From Myxococcales bacterium (GTDB taxonomy: Bacteria; Myxococcota; Polyangia; Nannocystales; Nannocystaceae), in the NCBI GenBank assembly GCA_016793465.1, contig JAEUJW010000041.1, positions 34,726-98,725 of the forward strand: a stretch of DNA of 64,000 nt. The letters run 5' to 3'. Below, piece by piece: positions 1-8,339 of this stretch (position 1 is its first letter; every line of letters starts with the position of its first letter). A program made the position numbers and the translations under genes. The notes below the pieces were generated by a model, which was not told where the DNA came from, did not search any database, and was given only the letters and a program-made list of their open reading frames with translations.

Positions 1-1133
1 TCGCGGCGCTCGTCGGACAGGCCGGGGGTGCGGAGCAGGCGGGTCCAGCCGAGCACGGCGGTCAGCGGGGTGCGCAGCTCGTGGGACAGGTTGCTGAGGA
101 ACAGGTCCTTGGCCTGGTTGGCCTCCTCGGCGCGGGCGCGCTCGCGCTGGGCCGCGGCGAACAGGCGGGCGTTCTCGAGGGCGGCGGCGGCGCGGCGGGC
201 CAGCTCCTCGAGCAGGGCGACGTCGGCGGGGTCGAACTGCCGCTCGGGGTCGGTGAGGCCGAGCGAGATGGCCCCGAACACGTGCTCGTGGCTGACGAGC
301 GGCGTGATGATCCACGAGGTGGCGCCGAGGCGGCGCAGCGCCGCGGCGTGCTCGTCGTCGCGGGCGAGGCGGCGGTAGTTGTCGGGGTCGACGCGGGGCA
401 CGAGGCGGGTCTTGCCGTCGCGCAGCAGGCGGGTGAGGCCGAACGCGGAGTCGCGGTCGGGCGGCCAGCGGCGGTGCACCTCGCGGATCTCGGCGGCCCG
501 CGCGGGCTCGACGTGGCTGACGGCCACGAGGTCGATGGTGCGGTCGGGGTCGCCCTGGCGCACGAGGTACACGCTGCACCACTCGCCGAGCCGCGGCACC
601 GCCAGGCTGGTCACCGTCTGCAGCGTGGTCGCGAAGTCGAGGGAGGTGCCGAGCGCCTGGCTGGCCTGGGCGAGGAAGCGCAGGCCCTCGCGGTCGCGCT
701 GCGCCGAGGAGACGTCGAGCACGAGCGAGACGTAGCCGAGCACGGCCCCGTCGGCGGCCAGGTGCGGGGTGTAGGTGGCCCGGATGTGGCGGCGGCCGTT
801 GGGGTAGTCGATCGCGGTGGTGTACTCGACGTGCTCGCCGGCCAGGGCGGCGCGCACGTGCGGGCGCAGGATCTCGTAGGCGGCCTCGCCGAGGAACTCG
901 CGGAGGGTGAGGCCGAGGATCTCGCGGCGCGGGCGGCCGAACCACTCCTCGTAGTGGCGATTGACGAGGCAGTAGGTCTCGCCGGCGTCGACGTACGAGA
1001 CGAGCGCCGGGACGGCGTCGAGGATGAGGCGCAGCTCCTCGGAGTCGCCGGGGGTCGAGCGCCGGCGGGCGAGCTGGCGGCGCAGGTCATCGATCTCGGC
1101 CAGCAGTTCGTCGCGGGTTCGGGGGTCGTCCAC
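1..1133 (-). CDS. PAS-GAF sensor histidine kinase, 3' part outside window
   Basis: Sensor kinase of a two-component system, running off the left edge; about 377 residues are visible. In order: a short N-terminal coiled coil ([15 protein letters not shown]), a PAS domain at about residues 30-140 ([15 protein letters not shown], then [12 protein letters not shown]), a GAF domain at about 155-310, and the HisKA dimerisation helix with H-box [18 protein letters not shown] near residue 350. That His is the expected autophosphorylation site. The ATPase domain lies beyond the window. No membrane segment is visible, so it is probably cytoplasmic and PAS/GAF-sensing. I chose the GTG at 1133 ([11 protein letters not shown]); a TTG three codons upstream is an alternative and neither has a clear ribosome-binding site. 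It starts 13 bp after the stop of the RCC1 lipoprotein and may be co-transcribed with it. The ligand is unknown. Confidence 0.9.
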   Translation of the reverse strand, partial: MDDPRTRDELLAEIDDLRRQLARRRSTPGDSEELRLILDAVPALVSYVDAGETYCLVNRHYEEWFGRPRREILGLTLREFLGEAAYEILRPHVRAALAGEHVEYTTAIDYPNGRRHIRATYTPHLAADGAVLGYVSLVLDVSSAQRDREGLRFLAQASQALGTSLDFATTLQTVTSLAVPRLGEWCSVYLVRQGDPDRTIDLVAVSHVEPARAAEIREVHRRWPPDRDSAFGLTRLLRDGKTRLVPRVDPDNYRRLARDDEHAAALRRLGATSWIITPLVSHEHVFGAISLGLTDPERQFDPADVALLEELARRAAAALENARLFAAAQRERARAEEANQAKDLFLSNLSHELRTPLTAVLGWTRLLRTPGLSDERR

Positions 1134-1146
1134 CAGGGGCAAGGGT

Positions 1147-2421
1147 CTACCGCGGCGACGGCGTCGCCGACAATCGCAGGTCGACCCGGACCGGGAGTTC
1201 CCGATCGCCGGCGCCGGCGTCGCCGAGGCTGCCGTAGGCGTCGCTTCCCCAGCACCACACCTGGCCGCCGCGCAGCAGGGCGCACGCGTGCAGACCGGCG
1301 CTGACGACCTCGGCGACGCCGGCGAGGTCGTGGACCGGGGCGGGGGTCGGGCAGAACAGCTCGGCCGGGCCGCTGATCCACACGGCGCCGCGGCGGGCCA
1401 CCGGGTGGCGGGTCCGCGGGGTGGCGCAGGCGGGCCACAGCACGCGCCCGTCGCCGCCGTCGCGGCCCCAGGCGCGGGCTGTCCCGTCGGCCAGCACGGC
1501 GGTGGTGCGCTGCTGGTCGGCGTGCACGGCGACGACGTCGAGGAGGCGGTGCACGGCCACGGGCACGCGCGAGGTCTCGTCGCTGCCGTCGCCGAGCTGG
1601 CCGAACACGTTGCCGCCCCAGCAGCGCACCGAGCCGTCGTCGACGAGGGCGCAGGCGTGGTCGTGGCCGACGGCGAGGTCGAGCGCGGCGGGCAGGCCGG
1701 GCACGACCGCGGGGGCGGCGCGGTCGGCGGTGGTGTCGACGCCGCAGCGGCCGTCGGCGCACCAGCCCCAGCACAGCACGTCGGGGCCCTGGCGGGCGCA
1801 GCCGAAGCCGTAGCCGAGGCCGAGCTCGTCGGGGCGGTCGAGGCCGAGCACGCGCACCGGGCGGTCGCGCGGGGCGCGGGAGCCGTCGCCGAGCTCGCCG
1901 TGCACGTTGGCGCCGCGGCACACGGCGTGGCCGCCGCGGACGAGCGCGCAGTCGTGGTCGAGCGCGAGCGCGACGCGGGTCACGTCGCTCCACACGGGGA
2001 TGCGGACCGGGCGGCTGCGGTCGCCCGGGCCCTCGTCGCCGAGCTCGGTGGCGGCGCCGTGACCCCAGCACCACAGCTCGCCGCCGCGGCGCACGGCGCA
2101 GCTGCGGTTGCCCTCGGCGGCGATCTGGACGGCGTCGTCGAGCTCGCCGGCGCGGACGGGGGTGTCGCGCTGGACGGCGGCGCCGTCGCCGAGCTGACCG
2201 GCGGCGCCCATGCCCCAGCACTGCACGCTGCCGTCGCGCAGCAGGGCGCAGGTGTGGAAGTTGCCGGCGGCGATGGCCAGCGCGGGGCCCTCGGCGTGCG
2301 AGGGGATGGCCGATCGGACAGGTCGCGGAACGGGCGGCCGCGGCGGCGCCGTCGGCGGGTCGCAGGCGCCGGCGAGCAGCGCCAGCCACAGCGACGTCCC
2401 GGTGCTGCGCGGGGCGGACAT
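1147..2421 (-). CDS. RCC1-repeat lipoprotein
   Basis: Exported protein of 424 aa. The N-terminus is a lipoprotein signal ([11 protein letters not shown], Cys at about 19) followed by a Pro-rich linker. The rest is a series of RCC1-type blades with the recurring pattern C-W-G-x4-G-Q-L-G-D-G (for example [13 protein letters not shown] and [13 protein letters not shown]) and repeated xxCALxxDGSVxCWG strands. Six to seven blades are recognisable, enough for one closed propeller. Bacterial RCC1-like lipoproteins are common in myxobacteria but their partners are unknown; the eukaryotic guanine-exchange function should not be assumed. The two Cys per blade suggest disulfides in an oxidising compartment. 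The start codon sits in a GGCATGTCCGCC context like that of several other exported genes here. Confidence 0.85.
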   Translation of the reverse strand: MSAPRSTGTSLWLALLAGACDPPTAPPRPPVPRPVRSAIPSHAEGPALAIAAGNFHTCALLRDGSVQCWGMGAAGQLGDGAAVQRDTPVRAGELDDAVQIAAEGNRSCAVRRGGELWCWGHGAATELGDEGPGDRSRPVRIPVWSDVTRVALALDHDCALVRGGHAVCRGANVHGELGDGSRAPRDRPVRVLGLDRPDELGLGYGFGCARQGPDVLCWGWCADGRCGVDTTADRAAPAVVPGLPAALDLAVGHDHACALVDDGSVRCWGGNVFGQLGDGSDETSRVPVAVHRLLDVVAVHADQQRTTAVLADGTARAWGRDGGDGRVLWPACATPRTRHPVARRGAVWISGPAELFCPTPAPVHDLAGVAEVVSAGLHACALLRGGQVWCWGSDAYGSLGDAGAGDRELPVRVDLRLSATPSPR

Positions 2422-2565
2422 GCCAGCGCGCAGTATAGGGCGGGTCGCCGACGGGCCGGGCGACGGCGCCGGCGGCGGCCGCCGCGAACGGTCACGACAT
2501 CGGTGTCGCGGGGCCGCGGGGCGGCGGCGTTTTTGTGGTTTGTCGCGCGGGCGAGCGGCTCACAC

Positions 2566-3183
2566 TCAACACGGCTCGGACTCGTTGAGCGCGGCCCACT
2601 GGTCCGCGCACGGGGTGTCGCCGGGGTTGTAGGCGTCGGGGTCGTAGGTGTCGCACGCCAGCTCCGACATGCAGGCGCCGAAGGCGTCGAGCGCCTCGCG
2701 TCGCGAGGGGCACTCGCCCCAGTAGCCGAGGCTCGCGTCGACGCAGGCCTGGGCGTCGGCGTAGTAGGTGCCGCCGCACTCGACGTAGCGGCGGCAGCTG
2801 GCGTCGAGGCCGGTCTCGCCGGGCAGCACGCCGGGGCCGTCGGTCGGCGCCGGCTCGCTGGTGGCGGCGTCGGTCGAGCTGCCGCCGGTGGCGGCGGTGT
2901 CGGCGGTGTCGCTGGTGTCGGCGGTGTCGCCGGTGACGGCGACGTTCGAGGGGTCGGAGTCGGAGCCGTCGGACGTCGCCGCGCCGGCCGTCTCGCCGGC
3001 GCCGGTCGACGGCTCGCCGGACGTCGCGGCGGAGGTCGGGTTGGTCCCGGCTTCGCCGTAGGCCTCGGTCGGGTCGGTGTCGGGGAACAGGGTGGTGAGG
3101 GCGGTGGTGGCGGCGTCCTTGTCGCCCGAGCAGGCTGTCGCGGCGAGCAGGAGGACGAGGGCGGGGACGAGGCGGGGGGTCAT
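2566..3183 (-). CDS. Small Cys-containing lipoprotein, unknown function
   Basis: Predicted lipoprotein of 205 aa. Signal peptide LVPALVLLLAATAC (Cys near residue 18), then a linker of roughly 100 residues rich in Thr, Asp, Ser and Gly. A compact C-terminal part of about 80 residues has six regularly spaced Cys (SCRRYVECGGTYYADAQAC, then WGECPSR, FGACMSELACDTY, ending SEPC), so it is probably disulfide-bonded. I do not recognise the domain. The architecture, lipobox plus long low-complexity spacer plus small Cys-rich head, is the same as in many other genes in this window and is typical of myxobacterial surface lipoproteins. The 144 bp to the RCC1 gene downstream show no clear signal. Confidence 0.75.
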   Translation of the reverse strand: MTPRLVPALVLLLAATACSGDKDAATTALTTLFPDTDPTEAYGEAGTNPTSAATSGEPSTGAGETAGAATSDGSDSDPSNVAVTGDTADTSDTADTAATGGSSTDAATSEPAPTDGPGVLPGETGLDASCRRYVECGGTYYADAQACVDASLGYWGECPSRREALDAFGACMSELACDTYDPDAYNPGDTPCADQWAALNESEPC

Positions 3184-3392
3184 GCGCGCGCCTTATATGG
3201 CAAAAGCTCCGCGGGTGGCCGGGTCGATCGGGGCCCGCGCGCGTCCGCGGCGTGTGAGTCAGGCGCGCTCGGGGAGTGGGGGCACGGCGGGGCGTCGGCG
3301 GGGCGGCGGGGACGAGGGCGGTCTGTACGGCCGCGCGGGCGGGCGGGCTCTACCTGGCCTCGCGGACAGGCGGCGGGCGGGGCGGACCGGCT

Positions 3393-6300
3393 ATGATCGC
3401 GGCGATGGATGGGGTGGGGGGTGCGGCGCACGTGCTCGAGGTGGTGATCGCGGCGACGGCCGACGCCGACGGCTTCCCGGTGGCGTGGGCCGAGCGCACG
3501 CCGGGCACGGCCCTGGCGATCCGCGGCGAGGGCCGCTTCGCCGTCGACGCCGAGGCGCTGCTGGCCTGCGCGACGCCGCAGGAGTACGGGCGGCTGCTCG
3601 GCGAGGCGCTGTGGCGGGGCGAGGCGCTCGGCGCGTGGCAGCGGGCGCGGGCCCGCGGGCGCGAGCGGCTGCACGTGGTGCTCGAGGTGCTCGCGCCGGA
3701 GCTGCGGACGCTGCGCTGGGAGCGGCTGTGCGCGCCGTTCGACGCCGGGTGGGACTTCCTGCGCTGCGACCAGCGCACGCCGTTCACCCTGCGGGTCGCC
3801 AGCCGCAGCGACCGCGCCTACGCGCCGCCGGCCGAGCCGCGGGCGCTGGTGCTGGTCACCAGCCCGAGCGACCTCGCCGACTACGGCATGCAGGGCTTCG
3901 ACACGCTGGCGACGATCGACGGGGTGCGCGCGGCGCTGTCGCCGTGGCCGGTCGACGTGCTGGCGTTCGCCGTGCCGCGCGCGGTCGGGGCGCCGACGCT
4001 CGAGGGGCTGTGCGAGCAGCTGACCGCGCGCGTGTACGCGGCGGTGCACGTGGTCTGCCACGGGGCGTACACGCGGAGCGGCGAGACGGTGCTGTACCTC
4101 GCCGACGACGACGAGACGACCGCGCCGGCGCCGGCCGACAAGCTGCTGCGGCGGCTCGGGCGGCTCGGGGGCGAGGTCGGGCTGCCGCTGCTGTGGTTCC
4201 TGTCCGCGTGCGAGACGGCCGCGCCGCAGGCCGAGGGCGCGCTCGGCGGGCTGGCGGTGCGGCTGTGCCGCGAGCTCGGCGCGCCGGCGGTGGTGGCGAT
4301 GAGCGAGCCGGTCACGATCGACACCGCCAACGAGCTCGTGCGGCCGTTCTACCGCCAGCTGCGCGCGCACGGGCACGTCGACCTCGCGCTCGCCGAGGCC
4401 TGCTCGGCCGTCGCGGAGCGCCGCGACCTGGTCGCGCCGGTCCTGCACGCGCGCGCGGCCGGCTCGCCGCTGCTGCCGCCGAGCGGGCCCTCGGGACATG
4501 TCCCGGCGGACACGTCGATCGCGGCCCCGGTGTGGAGCGAGTCGCCGCTGCCGCTGACGCTCGGCGAGCGGTTCGTCGGCCGCCAGCCGCTGGTCGACGC
4601 GCTGATCGCCGGGCTGGCCGCCAGCCCGCCGCCGGCGCTCGCGCTGGTGGCCCCGGGCGGGCTCGGCAAGACGCGGGTGGCGCTCGAGCTGGTGTGGCAG
4701 GCGCGGGCGCGCTTCCCGGGCGGGGTGTGGTGGCTCGACGCGTCGCGGCCGGAGCGCCGCGAGGCGGTCCAGCACGCGGCGCTGCGCCGGCTGCGGCCGG
4801 ACGCGCCGACGCTGGCCGACCTGCAGCAGCGCGGGCTGGCGGTCGCCGACGAGCTGGCCGCGGCGACGCGGGCCCACCGACCGGGGCAGGCCCAGCTGTG
4901 GGTGCTGGATCACCTGCCCGAGGGCGACGCGGCCGGACCCGCGGTGTGGTGCCCGCGCTGGGGCGAGGTCGCGGTGCTGATGACGTCGCGCATGCGGCCC
5001 GACGTCGAGGGTGCGCAGGTGATCGAGCTGGCGCCCCTCGGCGAGGCCGAGGGCGCGGCGCTGCTGACCGCGGGGCTGCCGGCGGGCGCCGTGCCGGCCG
5101 AGGACGCGGCGGCGGTGGTCCGCTGGGTCGGCGGCATGCCGCTGGCGCTCGAGCTGCTGGCCCGCAGCCTCGACCTCGGCGACCTGTCGCCGGCCGACCT
5201 GATCGTGCAGGTGCGGACCGGCCGGGTGGCGCAGGTGCTGACCGAGACGCAGCAGGTGCTGCGGACCGCGGGCGCGGGCGCCGGGCTGTCGCCGCTGATC
5301 GACAGCCTGCGGCTCAGCTACGAGCTGCTGCCGGCCGAGGCCCGCGCGCTGGCGCTGCGGCTGGCGCAGTGCGGGCCGGAGCCGCTGCCGACCGCGCTCG
5401 TCAAGGCGCTGGCCCCGGGGGCCTCGCGCGCGGCCCGGGCGGTCCTCGCGGCCCGCAGCTTCGTCACCGGGATCTCCGGCCAGAGGTTCGGGTCGATGCA
5501 CCGCGTGCTCGCCGACTTCCTGCGCGGGCTGTGCGGCGCGGCCGAGCGGGCCGACGCGTGCGCGGCGCTGATGCGCCTGCTGCCGTTCGCGGCGCTCGAC
5601 GAGCCGACCCGCTGGGCCGAGCTCGGCGCGCTCGCGGTCCACGCCGAGGCGCTGGTGCTGCGCGCCGAGGACGTGACGACCGGGCTGATCGAGCTCGGCC
5701 ACGCGGTCGGGCTGCTGTACACCGCGCAGGGCCGCTACGCCGAGGCCGAGCGGGTCCAGCGGCGCGTGCTCGAGCTGGCCGAGGCGCACCTGCCCCCCGA
5801 GTCGCCGTACCGCGTCGCGGCGGTCAACAACCTGGCGATCACGCTGTCGGCCCGCGGCGACACGGCGGCCGCGCTGCGCCTGCAGCAGGCGCTGTGGCGC
5901 ACGGTCGAGGCGCTGCCGGGCTTCGACGAGCACATGGCCCTGCAGCTGCGCACCAACATCGCGGTGTCGCTGCACTGCCTCGGGCAGATGGCGGCGGCCC
6001 GCGAGATCCTCGCGGAGGTCGTGGCCCGGCGCGAGCAGCTCGGCCCGCCCGAGCGGCCCGAGCTGCTCTACGCCCAGACGTCGCTGGCGACCGCGAAGGC
6101 GGCGGTCGGCGACCACCACGGGGCGCGCGCGCTGTACGAGCGCGTGTACATGGTGTGGGCGACCCGCTACGGGCCGACCCACCCGTCGACGCTGGCCGCG
6201 GCGAAGGGCCTCGTCAACAGCATGCGCGAGCTCGGCGAGCTGGCGCCGGCGCGGGCGCTGCTCGCCCCGGCGCTGGCCGCCGCGCGCGCGCTGTGGGAGC

Positions 6301-7610
6301 CCGAGCACGTGATGCTGCTCGACCTGCGCCAGCTCGACGCCGTGCTGCGCTCCGACGAGGGCGAGCACGCGGCGGCGCGGGCGGAGCAGGCCGACGTGGT
6401 CGCGACCCTGACGCGCCTGTTCGGGGCGGAGCACCCGCGCCGCCTCGACGCGGTGGCCTCGTTCGGGCGGATCCTCGCGCGGCTCGGGGCCGACGACGAG
6501 GCGCTGGCGCTGATCGAGGAGGCGCTGGCGCTGGCGCTCGCCCGCCACGGGGCGCTGCACGCGACGACGTGGTCGCTGCTCCACCGCGCGTGCGAGCTCC
6601 GCGAGGCGCGCGGCGAGCACGCGCGCATCGACGAGCTGCTCGCGCCGGCGATCGCCGAGATGGCCGCCCGCTCCCCGCCCGACCACAGCGAGCTGCAGCG
6701 CCTGCGGGTCCGCCGGGCGATGGCGCTGGGCCGCCTGCAGCGCGTGCCCGAGGCCGAGGCGCTGCTCGCCGAGGTCGCGGCCGGGTTCCCCCCGCGCAGC
6801 GCCGACGCGCTGCGGGTCGGCGATCGCCTGGCGACGCTGCGCGTGTGGGCCGGCGAGCTGGCGGCGGCGCGCGAGCTGCAGGCGCGGGTGCTTGATGACA
6901 GCCGCGCGGCGCTCGGCGAGGACCACCCCGACACGCTGCGCCGCCTGGCCAACCTCGGCGAGACGCTGGTCTGGACGCAGCAGCCGGCCGAGGCCGAGGC
7001 GCCGCTGCAGGCCGCGATCGCCGGGCTCGCGCGCACGCTCGGCGAGGGCCACTACGAGACGGCGAGCGCGCGCGCGGCCCTCGGGCTCGCCTACCTGCTC
7101 GGCGGGTCGCTCGCGGCGGCCGAGTCGACGCTCGCGCAGGCGCAGGCCGGGCTGCGCGCGCTGGTGCCGGCCGACCACGGCCGGCTGCTGCGCGTGCAGG
7201 TCGCGCTGGCCCGCGTGTACCAGCGCCTCGATCGGCTCGACGAGGCGGAGGCGGTCCTCGGGCCGGCGCTGGCCGTGCTCGCGCCGCGGCACGAGGGTGT
7301 GTTCGTCGAGGGGGCGATGGCGGCGACCGAGCTCGGGGTGGTGCTGTACACGGTCGGGCGCGCCGCGGGGGCGCTGACGCTGCTGCGCGCGGGCGTGGCG
7401 ATGAGCGCCGCCGCGTCCTCGCCGGACCACCCGCACGTGCTGGCCAACAAGCTGAGCCTCGCGATCGTGCTGGCGCGCGGCCACGGCGACCGCGACGGGG
7501 GGCTGGCGGTGCTCGACGAGATCGACGCGAGCATCGCCCGCAGCGGCGGCGCCGCGCATCCGCTCGCGGAGCTGGCGGCGACGTACCGCGCGCAGCTGAC
7601 GGCCGGGTGA
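3393..7610 (+). CDS. CHAT protease-like / NTPase / TPR protein
   Basis: Large cytoplasmic multidomain protein, 1405 aa from ATG 3393 (MIAAMDGVGG); ATG 3405 is also possible. About residues 95-360 form a CHAT (caspase-HetF-associated with TPRs) domain with the His motif VHVVCHGAY (His near 222) and the Cys motif FLSACETA (Cys near 271), so the catalytic dyad looks intact. About 395-700 is a STAND/NB-ARC-like NTPase: RFVGRQPL, Walker A APGGLGKT near 423, then a helical region. From about 770 to the end are tandem TPRs (AERVQRRVLELAEAHLPPES, AVNNLAITLSARGD and many more) of the kinesin-light-chain style. The layout resembles NLR-like effectors in which ligand binding by the TPRs triggers an NTPase switch and a protease. 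The linker between CHAT and NTPase contains a copy of a dispersed 14-bp repeat. The next gene starts 138 bp downstream. Signalling or defence is inference. Confidence 0.9.
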   Translation: MIAAMDGVGGAAHVLEVVIAATADADGFPVAWAERTPGTALAIRGEGRFAVDAEALLACATPQEYGRLLGEALWRGEALGAWQRARARGRERLHVVLEVLAPELRTLRWERLCAPFDAGWDFLRCDQRTPFTLRVASRSDRAYAPPAEPRALVLVTSPSDLADYGMQGFDTLATIDGVRAALSPWPVDVLAFAVPRAVGAPTLEGLCEQLTARVYAAVHVVCHGAYTRSGETVLYLADDDETTAPAPADKLLRRLGRLGGEVGLPLLWFLSACETAAPQAEGALGGLAVRLCRELGAPAVVAMSEPVTIDTANELVRPFYRQLRAHGHVDLALAEACSAVAERRDLVAPVLHARAAGSPLLPPSGPSGHVPADTSIAAPVWSESPLPLTLGERFVGRQPLVDALIAGLAASPPPALALVAPGGLGKTRVALELVWQARARFPGGVWWLDASRPERREAVQHAALRRLRPDAPTLADLQQRGLAVADELAAATRAHRPGQAQLWVLDHLPEGDAAGPAVWCPRWGEVAVLMTSRMRPDVEGAQVIELAPLGEAEGAALLTAGLPAGAVPAEDAAAVVRWVGGMPLALELLARSLDLGDLSPADLIVQVRTGRVAQVLTETQQVLRTAGAGAGLSPLIDSLRLSYELLPAEARALALRLAQCGPEPLPTALVKALAPGASRAARAVLAARSFVTGISGQRFGSMHRVLADFLRGLCGAAERADACAALMRLLPFAALDEPTRWAELGALAVHAEALVLRAEDVTTGLIELGHAVGLLYTAQGRYAEAERVQRRVLELAEAHLPPESPYRVAAVNNLAITLSARGDTAAALRLQQALWRTVEALPGFDEHMALQLRTNIAVSLHCLGQMAAAREILAEVVARREQLGPPERPELLYAQTSLATAKAAVGDHHGARALYERVYMVWATRYGPTHPSTLAAAKGLVNSMRELGELAPARALLAPALAAARALWEPEHVMLLDLRQLDAVLRSDEGEHAAARAEQADVVATLTRLFGAEHPRRLDAVASFGRILARLGADDEALALIEEALALALARHGALHATTWSLLHRACELREARGEHARIDELLAPAIAEMAARSPPDHSELQRLRVRRAMALGRLQRVPEAEALLAEVAAGFPPRSADALRVGDRLATLRVWAGELAAARELQARVLDDSRAALGEDHPDTLRRLANLGETLVWTQQPAEAEAPLQAAIAGLARTLGEGHYETASARAALGLAYLLGGSLAAAESTLAQAQAGLRALVPADHGRLLRVQVALARVYQRLDRLDEAEAVLGPALAVLAPRHEGVFVEGAMAATELGVVLYTVGRAAGALTLLRAGVAMSAAASSPDHPHVLANKLSLAIVLARGHGDRDGGLAVLDEIDASIARSGGAAHPLAELAATYRAQLTAG
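4493..4516 (+). repeat. 14-bp phased repeat inside the CHAT gene
   Basis: Two adjacent 14-bp units, GGGACATGTCCCGG at 4493-4506 followed by CGGACACGTC. Read in frame they encode SGHVPADT, which falls exactly in the linker between the CHAT and NTPase domains. The same core occurs near 19.4, 54.2 and 61.2-61.8 kb. Confidence 0.6.
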
Positions 7611-7748
7611 GCCGCCGCGGGGCATGCACCGCGCGTCACCGTCGACGCGCGCGGAGGGCGACGGCGGGGCAGCTTGCGCCGTGCGTCGAGGCGTGTTGCC
7701 ATGCCGTCACGCCGCGCGGTTGATGGTGTGCGCGGCAGATGGTCCTCC

Positions 7749-8333
7749 ATGCCAAACATCGACGAACTGTCCAACATGATGCCCGGCGACATCCTGCTCG
7801 CCGCGCCCATCGATCAGATCATCCAGAAGCTGGGCGTCGGCATCGCGGAGGCCCAGCTCCGGCTCGACCAGGCGGCGGTGAAGGTGGCGACGATGCTCAG
7901 CCAGGCGCGCGTCGAGATCAAGGACGTGCTCGGCAACACCACCACCAAGTCGCTGCTCGAGCTCGGCTTCATGCCGAGCTTCTATCACTTCGCCGAGAGC
8001 GAGATCGAGGTCCGAATGACCATCCAGATCCAGGTCGGCGAGGACCAGCGCGCCACCCTGAAGGGCTCGCCGATCGAGCTCGAGTACCACCGCAAGCACC
8101 AGTTCGACGTCAACGGCTCGTCGCTGATCCGCACCAAGTTGATCACCGTGCCGGCGCCGGCGCTGTTCCTCGACCTGCTGCGCGAGCAGGCCAAGACCGG
8201 CGGGTCCATCTCGCAGCCGGGCGGCGGCGACCCGGGCGGCGGCGACGGCGACTCGGGCGGCGTGCAGAACCCGGAGCCCGATCCGCAGGCGCAGCCCGGC
8301 GAGGGCGAGCCGCAGAACCCCAGCCCTCCCTGA
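7749..8333 (+). CDS. Paralogous family protein (LGFxPxFYxF family), unknown function
   Basis: 194-aa soluble protein without signal peptide, the only plus-strand member of a family with at least five more members between 11.0 and 16.0 kb on the other strand. Shared layout: an N-terminal amphipathic helix (IIQKLGVGIAEAQLRLDQAAVKVA, given here only as residues 20-43), the signature LLELGFMPSFYHFAESEIEVRMTI at about 60-85, and a C-terminal block with GSSLIRTKLITVPAPALF at about 125-145. The tail is Gly/Asp/Pro-rich and looks disordered. The layout recalls DUF2589 proteins (helix, hydrophobic strand pair, Ser/Lys-rich loop, short helix), but I cannot verify that. ATG 7749 is preferred because the family conservation begins there. 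The next gene starts 6 bp downstream, so the two are a probable operon. Confidence 0.8.
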   Translation: MPNIDELSNMMPGDILLAAPIDQIIQKLGVGIAEAQLRLDQAAVKVATMLSQARVEIKDVLGNTTTKSLLELGFMPSFYHFAESEIEVRMTIQIQVGEDQRATLKGSPIELEYHRKHQFDVNGSSLIRTKLITVPAPALFLDLLREQAKTGGSISQPGGGDPGGGDGDSGGVQNPEPDPQAQPGEGEPQNPSPP

Positions 8334-8339
8334 GGTCCC

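Noticed and set aside
1147..2421. Guanine-nucleotide exchange function for the RCC1-like protein
   Set aside because: Bacterial RCC1 propellers with lipoprotein signals are exported; there is no Ran-like partner.
3180..7625. Very long open frame on the strand opposite the CHAT protein, and many similar long frames elsewhere
   Set aside because: In DNA of this GC content all frames stay open for long stretches. These translations are Arg/Ala/Pro-rich without domains and mirror real genes.
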